A DNA stretch of 47,827 nt, taken from NCBI RefSeq assembly GCF_024733845.1, contig NZ_JANRHG010000018.1, forward strand, positions 1 to 47,827, written 5' to 3'. Of this stretch, positions 8,906-15,446 are shown piece after piece; position 1 is the stretch's first letter, and each line of letters starts with the position of its first letter. The DNA is from Neomoorella sulfitireducens (lineage in GTDB: Bacteria > Bacillota > DSM-521 > Neomoorellales > Neomoorellaceae). Made by a program: the position numbers and the translations under genes. The notes under the pieces were generated by a model that saw only the letters and a list, made by a program, of their open reading frames with translations, was not told the origin of the DNA and did not search any database.

Positions 8906-9124
8906 ATGCAGGACTGGGGCCTGAAGACAGACCTGGAAGCACTGGCCGAAGCTATCAGGGAGGCCCGGGCTGAATGGTGGGCGGCCCAGCGTTTTTTTGC
9001 CGAGGTAACGGAACCCGATCTGGTGGATCAGGCCATTTACCGGCTGGAAGCGGCAGAAAGGAAATATATGTACCTGTGGAAGCTGGCCCGTAACCGGCAA
9101 CAAAAAGACGACCTGCAACTGTAA
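8906..9124 (+). CDS. yaaL: DUF2508 (YaaL-like) small protein
   Basis: A 72-residue soluble, mostly helical protein (EAIREARAEWWAAQRFFAEV then TEPDLVDQAIYRLEAAERKY). The pattern of a helix with paired aromatic residues followed by a DLVDxAIYxLxAxExKY helix is that of the DUF2508/YaaL family, found between recR and bofA in Bacillus. No biochemical function is known. ATG 8906 is preceded by GGGAGGTGG at an ideal distance; the in-frame TTG at 8891 overlaps that ribosome site and is unlikely. Confidence 0.85.
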   Translation: MQDWGLKTDLEALAEAIREARAEWWAAQRFFAEVTEPDLVDQAIYRLEAAERKYMYLWKLARNRQQKDDLQL

Positions 9125-9192
9125 GCCCCGGCAGAAAAGACGGGGCCAGGTGTGCATGGTCGCCATTAAAAGCCTGTTGAGGAGTGATGCCT

Positions 9193-9468
9193 GTGGGTAG
9201 CGATACCGTACAGCTAGTCCTGGCCGGTATATTCCTGGTCTTCCTATTCTATCTTGTAGGCAGCCTGTTATTAAAACCCTTGAAGCTTATTTTTAAGATT
9301 GTTTTTAACTCCCTGTTCGGGCTTCTCCTGCTCTGGGCCTTTAATTTTTTCGGCTCCTATTTTAACTTTTTAATCCCTTTGAACTGGCTCACGGTTTTAA
9401 TCGCCGGTTTTCTGGGCCTGCCGGGGTTAATCCTGCTGGTTTTTTTGCGCGTGGTCCTGGGGACATGA
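9193..9468 (+). CDS. bofA: BofA-family protein, inhibitor of pro-sigma-K processing
   Basis: A 91-residue, very hydrophobic protein with two or three membrane helices (LVLAGIFLVFLFYLVGSLL; FNSLFGLLLLWAFNFFGSYF; LNWLTVLIAGFLGLPGLILL). In Bacillus BofA sits in the outer forespore membrane and restrains the SpoIVFB protease until the forespore signals. The GIPG-like C-terminal motif appears here as FLGLPGLILLVFL. GTG 9193 has GGAG eight bases upstream; ATG 9187 and GTG 9184 are closer to the ribosome site. The gene order recR-yaaL-bofA supports the call. A terminator about 100 bases downstream ends the operon. Confidence 0.85.
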   Translation: MGSDTVQLVLAGIFLVFLFYLVGSLLLKPLKLIFKIVFNSLFGLLLLWAFNFFGSYFNFLIPLNWLTVLIAGFLGLPGLILLVFLRVVLGT

Positions 9469-9566
9469 TGACCGGGACGAAATAGGGACGAACCAAGGAG
9501 CGGCTTCCGGTATGACAGGGCACCGGGAGAGCGTTAGAGCATTCCCGTCACAATCGATAGCGTGCA

Positions 9567-9602
9567 GCGCCGGCGGTAGGGTTAAAGCCGGCTATTTTTA
9601 TT
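9567..9602 (+). terminator. Terminator of the dnaX-bofA operon
   Basis: GCCGGC (9569-9574) pairs with GCCGGC (9587-9592) across a 12-base loop and is followed by ATTTTTATTTTT. The 230-base gap also holds two copies of GGGACGAA (9474-9481, 9485-9492) of unknown meaning. Confidence 0.75.
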
Positions 9603-9699
9603 TTTCAGGTAGGACGCGACGAGGTGGGGAATACTTTAAACCCAGGTATGCTATTCCTGCTCGAGTGCATACTAACCACCGGGGTGAAGAAAAGCGCGT

Positions 9700-10353
9700 A
9701 TCGTTGAGGTTTACCTGGGCGAGTACGGCAGTGGCAAGTCGGAGAACGCGGTTAACCGGGCCGTTTTTTTACGGGAGCAGGGACGGCAGGTAACCCTGGC
9801 CGACCTGGATACGGTAGAGCCGTGCTATACCCTGCGCCCCCTGAAGCACAAGCTGGAAGCCATGGGGATAAAAGTTCTGGCCTGGGAGACGCGGCAGGTG
9901 ACCGGCTGGGGAGAGGCGGGGACGGTCCTGCACCCGGCCGTCCGTTGGGCCCTGCACCGGGAAGGGGACGTGATCATCGACGCCGGCTACGGCGCGGCCG
10001 GGGCCGGCCTGCTGCAATTGCTGGAGGGAGCGGACACCTCCCCCGAACTGCGGGCCCTGGCCGTGATCAATACTGCCCGCCCGGCGACGGCTACGGTTGC
10101 GGATATTATCGCCCACGTCCGCTCTTTAGGCCGGGTGGACGGCCTGCTGAACAATACCCACCTGGGGGAAGAGACAACGGTAGACCTCATCCAGGCCGGG
10201 GCCAGGAAGGTAACAGCCGCGGCCCGGGAATTAAACCTCCCGGTAGTGGCCACGGCCGTAATGGACGAACTGGCCCCTTATTTAGGCGAGCGCGACGCCT
10301 GCGGTAATCCCGTCCGGGTGATCAAGCGGTACATGCCCCTGGCATTCTGGTAA
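9700..10353 (+). CDS. P-loop ATPase (MinD/CobQ-like) of the KOR operon, uncommon start
   Basis: The frame is open from 9688 to the TAA at 10351-10353 and codes for a clear nucleotide-binding protein. IVEVYLGEYGSGKSENAVNR carries a Walker A motif (GEYGSGKS). VTLADLDTVEPCYTLR resembles the switch I region of MinD/ParA proteins. VIIDAGYGAAGAG is a Walker B/switch II-like segment, and LAVINTARPA and DGLLNNTHLG follow. No ATG, GTG or TTG occurs in frame between the upstream TGA (9685-9687) and Walker A. Either ATC 9700 is the start, with GGGGTGA 12 bases upstream, or an extra A in AAAA (9690-9693) has shifted a GTG start at 9684 out of frame. It lies 27 bases before korA, so a role in assembling or energising that enzyme is plausible but unproven. 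Confidence 0.75.
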   Translation: MVEVYLGEYGSGKSENAVNRAVFLREQGRQVTLADLDTVEPCYTLRPLKHKLEAMGIKVLAWETRQVTGWGEAGTVLHPAVRWALHREGDVIIDAGYGAAGAGLLQLLEGADTSPELRALAVINTARPATATVADIIAHVRSLGRVDGLLNNTHLGEETTVDLIQAGARKVTAAARELNLPVVATAVMDELAPYLGERDACGNPVRVIKRYMPLAFW

Positions 10354-10380
10354 GATTTTTGCAGGAACGGGGTGTAATTT

Positions 10381-11472
10381 ATGGCAACCAGGCCTGTTAC
10401 GGGTGAGCAACGGGCTTTTATGACCGGCAACGAGGTGGTAGCCTGGGCGGCCCTGGCCGCCGGGGCCGACATCATGTACGGCTATCCCATTACGCCGCAG
10501 AATGAAATCATGCACTACTGGACGCGGATGGCACCTAAATATGAACGGGGTTTTCTCCAGACGGAGGATGAAATCTCCGCCGGCTTTGCCACCGTCGGGG
10601 GCGTCCTGGCCGGGAAGCGGGCCTTTACGGCTACCGCCGGCCCGGGCAACGTATTGATGCAGGAAGCCATGGCCATGGCCGAGATGATGCGCCTGCCCAC
10701 GGTAGTGGTGGTAACCCAGCGCGGCGGGCCGTCTACGGCCACGGTCATCTACTCCCAGCAGGAACTCAATCTCACCTGCTTCGGTGGCAATGGCGAGGGT
10801 TTGCGGATCGTTTATTCCCCGGCCTCCCACGATGAACTGTTCCTGTATACCATCAAAGCCTTTAACAGCGCCTGGAAATACCGTTTCCCAACTTTTGTCC
10901 TGGGGGACGGTTATCAGTCCAAGATGCGGGAGCCGGTAACCATCTTTGCTCCTGAAGCCCGGGGCATTACCATGGAACCATGCCATCCTATGGTAGGCCT
11001 GCCGGGCCTGCCGGGGGAAGAACGCGACCCGGCCCACCTGCGCAACACCTATAACCTGGAAGATGAGCTCTACGAGGTGTTGATGGACGCCATAAATGCT
11101 TATGAATCTGTGGCGCCGCAGGTGATGGAGTGGGACACCTACGCCGTCGATGACGCCGAGTTGCTGATTATCGCCCACGGGGTTGTTTCCCGGGCCGCCC
11201 GGGCGGCCGTCGTTACCCTGCGGGAAAGGGGTTGCAAAGCCGGCTATTTCCGCCCCGTGACCCTGCGGCCCTTCCCGGCGGAACCTTTAAGGCCCCTGGC
11301 AGACCGGGCCCGCAACCTCCTGGTGGTAGAATCGGCCTACGGCCAGCTAAAAAGGCATGTCCAGGCCGGCCTTTACGGCATACCTACGCCGGTCACCGGC
11401 TACCTGCGGCCGGGAATGGGGATTACGCCGGAAGAGATCGCCCAATGCGCCCTTTCCCTCCTGAAGAACTAG
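10381..11472 (+). CDS. korA: 2-oxoacid:ferredoxin oxidoreductase, alpha subunit
   Basis: Oxidative decarboxylation of a 2-oxoacid to its acyl-CoA with ferredoxin as acceptor. The 363-residue subunit has the pyrimidine-binding fold of the TPP enzyme: TGNEVVAWAALAAGADIMYG, the YPITPQNEI motif near residue 35, the catalytic-region glutamate in QTEDEISAGFATVGG, and TATAGPGNVLMQEAMAMAEM. The PxxGPST-like segment reads QRGGPSTAT. The C-terminal domain (VMEWDTYAVDDAELLIIAHG) corresponds to domain II. The substrate (2-oxoglutarate, indolepyruvate or a branched oxoacid) cannot be fixed from sequence; the korABCD order and separate gamma and delta subunits resemble KOR/VOR types. The beta subunit gene follows after 41 bases. 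Confidence 0.9.
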   Translation: MATRPVTGEQRAFMTGNEVVAWAALAAGADIMYGYPITPQNEIMHYWTRMAPKYERGFLQTEDEISAGFATVGGVLAGKRAFTATAGPGNVLMQEAMAMAEMMRLPTVVVVTQRGGPSTATVIYSQQELNLTCFGGNGEGLRIVYSPASHDELFLYTIKAFNSAWKYRFPTFVLGDGYQSKMREPVTIFAPEARGITMEPCHPMVGLPGLPGEERDPAHLRNTYNLEDELYEVLMDAINAYESVAPQVMEWDTYAVDDAELLIIAHGVVSRAARAAVVTLRERGCKAGYFRPVTLRPFPAEPLRPLADRARNLLVVESAYGQLKRHVQAGLYGIPTPVTGYLRPGMGITPEEIAQCALSLLKN

Positions 11473-11513
11473 AACGGCCATTACCCACATCTCATTTCGA
11501 AGGAGCTGATCTA

Positions 11514-12302
11514 ATGGCCATCGCCGCCCAACCGCAAATGCCCCGGGTCTGGCGGGCGGAAACCAAACCCCACAAGTTTTGCCCCGGCTGCGGCCACGGC
11601 ATTGTCCTCAAGGCCCTCGGGGAGGCAATCGACGCCCTGGGCATCCAGGAACGCACCATTTTCGGGTGCGACATCGGCTGTTCCCTCCTTTCCTGGGACT
11701 TTTTCAACCTGGACACCGTCCAGACCCACCACGGCCGCACCACACCGGTGCTGGTGGGCATCAAGCGGGCGCGGCCGGAACTGGTGGTCGTTTCCTACAT
11801 GGGCGACGGCGGCGCCTACGCCATCGGTGCCCAGCATCTGGTCAGCAGCGCCGCCCGCAACGACCTGGTGACCATTATCGTGGTCAACAACACCGTCTAC
11901 GCCATGACCGGCGGCCAGATGGCCCCGACCACCCTGCCGGGCCAGAAGACGGAAACCACTCCCTATGGCCGCGACGCTGGACTCACCGGCCGGCCCATCC
12001 TGGGCCCGGAACTGGTGGCGGCCATCGCCCCGCCGGGGGCCTACGTCGCCCGGGGGAGCATCGCCAATATCGTCCAGTTGAAAAACTTTATCCAGAAAGG
12101 CCTGCAGAACCAGGTGGAAGGCCGGGGCATCGCCTTTATCGAGGCCCTATCGTCCTGCCCCACCAACTGGCATACCAATGCCGCCGCTACCTGGCGCTTT
12201 GTGGAAGAAGAAATGACGGCTTATTTTCCTGTTAGGGAATTCAGGACGCCGGATGAAAAACCGTCCAGCCCCCTCCGGGAGGTGCCGCCCCGTGGATTTT
12301 AA
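11514..12302 (+). CDS. korB: 2-oxoacid:ferredoxin oxidoreductase, beta subunit (TPP-binding)
   Basis: A 262-residue TPP-binding subunit. FCPGCGHGIVLKALGEAI carries the first cysteines of the proximal [4Fe-4S] cluster and GCDIGCSLL a further cysteine. The TPP/Mg motif runs from GDGGAYAIGAQHLVSS to VVNNTVYAMTGGQMAPTT. The sequence SSCPTNWHTNAAATWRFVEE near the end is typical of KorB. ATG 11514 has AAGGAG eight bases upstream; the frame is open farther upstream, but that part overlaps korA and is not expected. The gamma-subunit gene starts 11 bases before its stop. Confidence 0.93.
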   Translation: MAIAAQPQMPRVWRAETKPHKFCPGCGHGIVLKALGEAIDALGIQERTIFGCDIGCSLLSWDFFNLDTVQTHHGRTTPVLVGIKRARPELVVVSYMGDGGAYAIGAQHLVSSAARNDLVTIIVVNNTVYAMTGGQMAPTTLPGQKTETTPYGRDAGLTGRPILGPELVAAIAPPGAYVARGSIANIVQLKNFIQKGLQNQVEGRGIAFIEALSSCPTNWHTNAAATWRFVEEEMTAYFPVREFRTPDEKPSSPLREVPPRGF

Positions 12303-12888
12303 CCTTAAAATCGCCCTGGCCGGGGAAGGCGGGCAGGGGGTGCAGGCGGTCGCCGAGATCATCACCGAGGCGGCCTACCGGGCCGGCTTCCAGGCCCTGT
12401 ATATCCCCAATTTCGGTGTCGAGCAGCGGGGCGGCGTTTCGGTGGCCTTTGTCCAGATAAGCAGTGAGCCGGTGAGCGCGCCCAAGTTTACTACCGGCGA
12501 TATAGTGGTAGCTTTGAGCCCCCGGGCCGTGGAACGGGTACGGCAGTATGTAGGCGACAAAACATTACTGGTGTATGAGGCCGGCCTGGAAGACGACGTG
12601 CGGCGGGTTTACGGGGAAGAGCAGAGACGCCTGGCCGTCCCGGCCCTGGCCATAGCCCAGGAGGAAATGCATCCCCGGGTCTTTAACGTCATCATCCTGG
12701 GAGTGCTGGTGGGCATAACGGGTTTTGTAAAGGAAGAAGCTGTACAACAGGCCCTGGAACGCCAGCTGGGCCACAAGTTTGCCCGGGACCCGGCCCTCAG
12801 GGAATTAAACTACCGCGCCCTGGAACGGGGGTACGATATTGGAAGGGGGAAGCGGGAAGCTGTATACACAAATTTATTTGCCGTATAA
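12292..12888 (+). CDS. korC: 2-oxoacid:ferredoxin oxidoreductase, gamma subunit
   Basis: The 198-residue subunit belongs to the POR_N-gamma class: KIALAGEGGQGVQAVAEIIT at the start, IPNFGVEQRGGVSVAFVQIS in the middle, and DIVVALSPRAVERVRQYVGD. It contributes to CoA binding and assembly in characterised relatives. GTG 12292 is chosen because GGGAGGTG lies seven bases upstream; an in-frame ATG at 12253 would sit deep inside korB. The 11-base overlap with korB implies translational coupling. Confidence 0.88.
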   Translation: MDFNLKIALAGEGGQGVQAVAEIITEAAYRAGFQALYIPNFGVEQRGGVSVAFVQISSEPVSAPKFTTGDIVVALSPRAVERVRQYVGDKTLLVYEAGLEDDVRRVYGEEQRRLAVPALAIAQEEMHPRVFNVIILGVLVGITGFVKEEAVQQALERQLGHKFARDPALRELNYRALERGYDIGRGKREAVYTNLFAV

Positions 12889-12960
12889 CCGTTGTTTTGA
12901 ATGAGACGGGCAATAGGTATTTGCGCCTGCGAAAGGGCTATTTTAAAGGGGCGAAAGCTT

Positions 12961-13266
12961 GTGAGCGTAGTTTTTAAGGCCATCACCACGGAAAACGGCA
13001 AAGGGATTTTTCACCTGTTCCCGGACCTGTGCAAGGGCTGCGGCCTCTGCATTGAGAAGTGCCCTGTAGACACCATCGGCTGGGCTAAACAACTGGGGAT
13101 CTTCGGCACCCCGGTGGTGGAGCCCGGTCACGGGAAACCCTGCATTGCCTGTAAAAAATGCCAGCTTGTCTGCCCCGATGCCGCCATTTGGATCGAAAGG
13201 CGCGACGGCAGGGGCAGATCTGACAGCCTGACGGCTGCCCCGGAAAAGCCTGTCCGGCGTAAGTGA
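12961..13266 (+). CDS. korD: 2-oxoacid:ferredoxin oxidoreductase, delta subunit (2x[4Fe-4S] ferredoxin)
   Basis: A 101-residue ferredoxin with two cluster motifs, CKGCGLCIEKCPVD and CIACKKCQLVCPDAA, separated by a 30-residue loop, as in delta subunits of oxoacid:ferredoxin oxidoreductases. It carries electrons from the TPP/beta-cluster to free ferredoxin. The proposed start is GTG 12961 (MSVVFKAITTENGKGIFHLF), with AAAGGGGCG upstream; ATG 12901 would add 20 residues (a cysteine-containing N-terminus) and is less likely. The C-terminal tail (residues 80-101, arginine and serine rich) shares a 25-base DNA match with an intergenic sequence 2.1 kb downstream. Confidence 0.88.
   Translation: MSVVFKAITTENGKGIFHLFPDLCKGCGLCIEKCPVDTIGWAKQLGIFGTPVVEPGHGKPCIACKKCQLVCPDAAIWIERRDGRGRSDSLTAAPEKPVRRK
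13222..13246 (+). repeat. 25-base near-repeat, copy 1 (inside korD tail)
   Basis: Matches 15324-15348 at 23 of 25 positions. The core CAGCCTGACGGCTG is a small hairpin (CAGCC/GGCTG around TGAC). Copy 1 codes for DSLTAAPEK. Confidence 0.6.
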
Positions 13267-13268
13267 AA

Positions 13269-13331
13269 GCCGGGCAATACCTCCCCTTTGTTGCTACTGC
13301 CCGGCGGTTGCTGCCAGGCGGTTTGTTTTTT
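13269..13331 (+). terminator. Possible terminator after korD
   Basis: GCCGGGCA (13269-13276) pairs with TGCCCGGC (13298-13305) over a 21-base loop. A T-rich stretch comes only at 13321-13331, so this may be a weak or processed end. The remaining gap to 13519 is AT-richer and shows no gene. Confidence 0.4.
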
Positions 13332-13519
13332 ATGGTTAAAGGCGAAAGGCTACCGGGAATTTTTTAAAGGGCTTTTTTAAAAAAGGAAGGTACTTGGATT
13401 TGGGAGGTAGAATTATAAAGGTAGACTGGGTAGACCGTGGAGTTTAACGGAGCCTGGCAAGTAACAAATAAAATTAAAGAAATGCTACAAGTTATAGATA
13501 TTTTAAATGGGGTAATACA

Positions 13520-14131
13520 ATGCAAGATATTATTATAGAAATTATTAATCGCTATGGCTATATCGGCGTCTTTTTGCTGATTACTATAGAAAACATTTTC
13601 CCGCCAATACCCTCTGAGGTAATCTTAACCTTTGGAGGGTTTATAACCACTTTTAGCAACATGAACGTATGGGGTGTTATCTTATCTGCTACATTGGGGT
13701 CGGTTTTAGGAGCAATAGTCTTATATTATCTGGGTCGCGTGCTAAATACCTATCGTCTTGAGCGATTGTTCGGCAGCAAGTTTGGAAGAATGCTGGGCTT
13801 AAAAAAAGAGGATGTTAGAAAGGCAGAAAAATGGTTTATAAAATACGGCAATATGGCGGTTTTCTTATGCAGGTTTGTACCGATTGTACGAACTCTAATT
13901 TCTATACCGGCGGGAATATCCGGAATGAAATTAAGTGTGTTTTTACCTTTAACAACCCTTGGCACCCTTATCTGGAATACCGTACTCGTTTACCTGGGCA
14001 GATTAGCGGGAAATGCCTGGGAAACCATTGCCATGTATGTTAATCTTTATTCAATGCTCGCGGCGGCATCTTTATTACTGGCTGCTTTGTTACTTGGAGT
14101 TGTTTTAATAAAGAGGAGATTTATAGAGTAA
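13520..14131 (+). CDS. DedA/SNARE-associated (VTT-fold) membrane protein
   Basis: The 203-residue protein has the DedA pattern: an N-terminal re-entrant/membrane segment with ENIFPPIPSEVILTFGGFI, then GSVLGAIVLYYLGRVL, a cytoplasmic loop, the conserved RFVPIVRTLISIPAGISGM motif, and two C-terminal helices (LTTLGTLIWNTVLVYLGRLA; SMLAAASLLLAALLLGVVLI). DedA proteins in other bacteria act in lipid (undecaprenyl phosphate or phosphatidylethanolamine) translocation; the substrate here is unknown. Base composition is more AT-rich than the neighbours and the ribosome site is weak (GGGG ten bases upstream), which may point to acquisition. It is the first gene after the KOR operon and appears monocistronic. 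Confidence 0.88.
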   Translation: MQDIIIEIINRYGYIGVFLLITIENIFPPIPSEVILTFGGFITTFSNMNVWGVILSATLGSVLGAIVLYYLGRVLNTYRLERLFGSKFGRMLGLKKEDVRKAEKWFIKYGNMAVFLCRFVPIVRTLISIPAGISGMKLSVFLPLTTLGTLIWNTVLVYLGRLAGNAWETIAMYVNLYSMLAAASLLLAALLLGVVLIKRRFIE

Positions 14132-14197
14132 AGGAGTTTAACGTAAAGACAGCATAATAGACCGTTGCCGGCAGGGAATTCATGGATGTTTGGAGGC

Positions 14198-14317
14198 ATG
14201 GCCATGGGTAAAACTGCCCTTTTGATTATTGACATGCAGAATGACTTCTGTTTGCCGGGGGCGCCCTTTGAGGCAACCGGGGCCTTGCGAGTGGCGGCGA
14301 GGATAAAAGAGGCATAA
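14198..14317 (+). pseudogene. N-terminal fragment of an isochorismatase-family hydrolase
   Basis: ATG 14198 (TGGAGG just upstream) opens 39 codons reading GKTALLIIDMQNDFCLPGAP and then FEATGALRVAARIKEA before a TAA. The first part is the diagnostic start of cysteine hydrolases of the isochorismatase/nicotinamidase family (LLIIDMQNDF with the catalytic Asp). Such enzymes are about 180-220 residues long; the rest is missing. The following 80 bases give no continuation, so this is a truncated remnant with an intact ribosome site. Confidence 0.75.
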
Positions 14318-14397
14318 TCTGCCCCTACCTGTAGCAGCCAGGGGGAGTTGGAACCCTATTTTATGCAAAAGCCGCAAGGCTAACTTTATTGTCTTTA

Positions 14398-14426
14398 TTG
14401 ATATATGTAGCCCGAACGCGTACAAT
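14398..14426 (+). promoter_or_regulatory. Promoter of the Phd/PIN pair
   Basis: TTGATA at 14398-14403 and TACAAT at 14421-14426, 17-base spacer, 31 bases before the antitoxin start. This is where an autoregulating Phd antitoxin would be expected to bind. Confidence 0.6.
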
Positions 14427-14457
14427 TAGTGTATCATAATTTCGGGGGGGGTTAAAG

Positions 14458-14745
14458 GTGCGTTTTGTGACCGTGCGTGAATTAAGGATGAAATCGGGCG
14501 AGATATGGCGTCAGTTACAAAAAGAGGGGGAGCTAGTAATTACCTCTAATGGTAAACCGGTGGCCGTACTTTCCAACATAGAAGAAAAATATCTGGAAGA
14601 GTACTTGCAAAACCTGCGACGTGTCCGGGCAGTGCTGGCGGTAAAAAATATGCAAGCAAGAGCCCGGGAAAAAGGATTGGATAAAATTACGGACGCAGAA
14701 ATAGAAGCTGAAATTAAAACCGTTAGACGGAGCCGCAGCCAATGA
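14458..14745 (+). CDS. Phd/YefM-family antitoxin
   Basis: A 95-residue protein with the Phd/YefM N-terminal DNA-binding fold: FVTVRELRMKSGEIWRQLQK, then ELVITSNGKPVAVLSNIEEK. The charged helical C-terminal half (YLQNLRRVRAVLAVKNMQAR and onward) would neutralise the toxin. In the family the antitoxin represses its own operon. GTG 14458 starts the frame, after a G-rich Shine-Dalgarno (GGGGGGG at about 14444-14450). The gene overlaps the PIN gene by four bases (ATGA), the normal arrangement for a toxin-antitoxin pair. Confidence 0.85.
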   Translation: MRFVTVRELRMKSGEIWRQLQKEGELVITSNGKPVAVLSNIEEKYLEEYLQNLRRVRAVLAVKNMQARAREKGLDKITDAEIEAEIKTVRRSRSQ

Positions 14746-15152
14746 AAATTGTTCTCGATACAAACGTATTGGTTTCGGGACTTTTGAAAGCCCATAGCTA
14801 TGCCGGTACCATTGTTCGGCTCATTGCTAACGGTAGGATTAAGGTTGTTTATGATGCCCGTATCCTTTCTGAGTACCGCGAAGTGCTTTGTCGTCCCAAA
14901 TTTGGTTTTGCCAAAGCAGAAGTTGACGCCCTCATAACCCTGATCGAAGCAGAAGGTATTTTAGTGACAACTGAACCTTTGCCGGTGCCATTACCAGATC
15001 CTGATGACGAACCTTTTCTAGAAGCTGCTATGGCCAAAGGAGCCATACTTGTTACAGGCAATAAGAAACACTTCACGTTTCCTGAATCTCCGGTAACTAT
15101 CCTTAATCCTTCGGAATTTATCTCCCTTTGGCGAAATATCAAACCTGAATAA
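14742..15152 (+). CDS. PIN-domain ribonuclease toxin
   Basis: A 136-residue PIN domain of the COG1569 type. MKIVLDTNVLVSGLLKAHSY gives the first catalytic Asp and the N of DTN. An acidic residue follows in ILSEYREVL, and DPDDEPFLEAAMAKGAILVT plus GNKKHF supplies the remaining metal-binding acids (the DD and the GNKKH ending). PIN toxins cleave RNA. All key residues seem present, so it is likely active. It is paired with the Phd antitoxin by a four-base overlap. Confidence 0.88.
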   Translation: MKIVLDTNVLVSGLLKAHSYAGTIVRLIANGRIKVVYDARILSEYREVLCRPKFGFAKAEVDALITLIEAEGILVTTEPLPVPLPDPDDEPFLEAAMAKGAILVTGNKKHFTFPESPVTILNPSEFISLWRNIKPE

Positions 15153-15323
15153 TGCAGTTTAGATGAGAGATGCAATTAACCGGAGACAGGGCTTAAGGCT
15201 CTGCGCGAACTCGATCAATTTTTCTCCACCCTGAAGCTCTGGAAAACGGATAAAAATCGGCAACCATAAGCAGGTGTATAACCAGAACCACTGCATAGCA
15301 GCATGGAAGAGAGTATATGGTCT

Positions 15324-15348
15324 GGCAGCCTGACGGCTGCGCCGGAAA
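15324..15348 (+). repeat. 25-base near-repeat, copy 2 (intergenic)
   Basis: Second copy of the sequence at 13222-13246 (23/25 identical), here with a longer GCAGCC/GGCTGC hairpin. It lies in the 294-base gap between the PIN gene and the formyltransferase gene. The rest of that gap shows no gene I can support. Confidence 0.6.
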
Positions 15349-15352
15349 AACA

Positions 15353-15382
15353 TTGACAGGGATGAAGGAATAAGGATATATT
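15353..15382 (+). promoter_or_regulatory. Probable promoter of the formyltransferase gene
   Basis: TTGACA at 15353-15358 and TATATT at 15377-15382 with an 18-base spacer, 65 bases before the start codon. Confidence 0.55.
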
Positions 15383-15446
15383 AAAGTCGAGGGGAAATTA
15401 ACAACCCCCACCTACCTGCCAGGGGTAGAAAAAAAGGGGAGGGGAG

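Noticed and set aside
9512..9793. Frame of about 93 codons between bofA and the P-loop ATPase
   Set aside because: It contains the bofA terminator and overlaps the Walker A coding region in another frame; the product looks like no protein.
10282..11178. 298-codon frame on the minus strand
   Set aside because: It is fully antisense to korA, whose motifs and neighbours are certain; a long antisense frame is common in GC-rich genes.
11232..11513. Upstream extension of korB
   Set aside because: The frame is open but overlaps the korA end; ATG 11514 has a good Shine-Dalgarno and the right N-terminus.
15159..15353. Small minus-strand frame between the PIN gene and the formyltransferase gene
   Set aside because: No ribosome site and no recognisable family; composition gives an odd aromatic-rich peptide.
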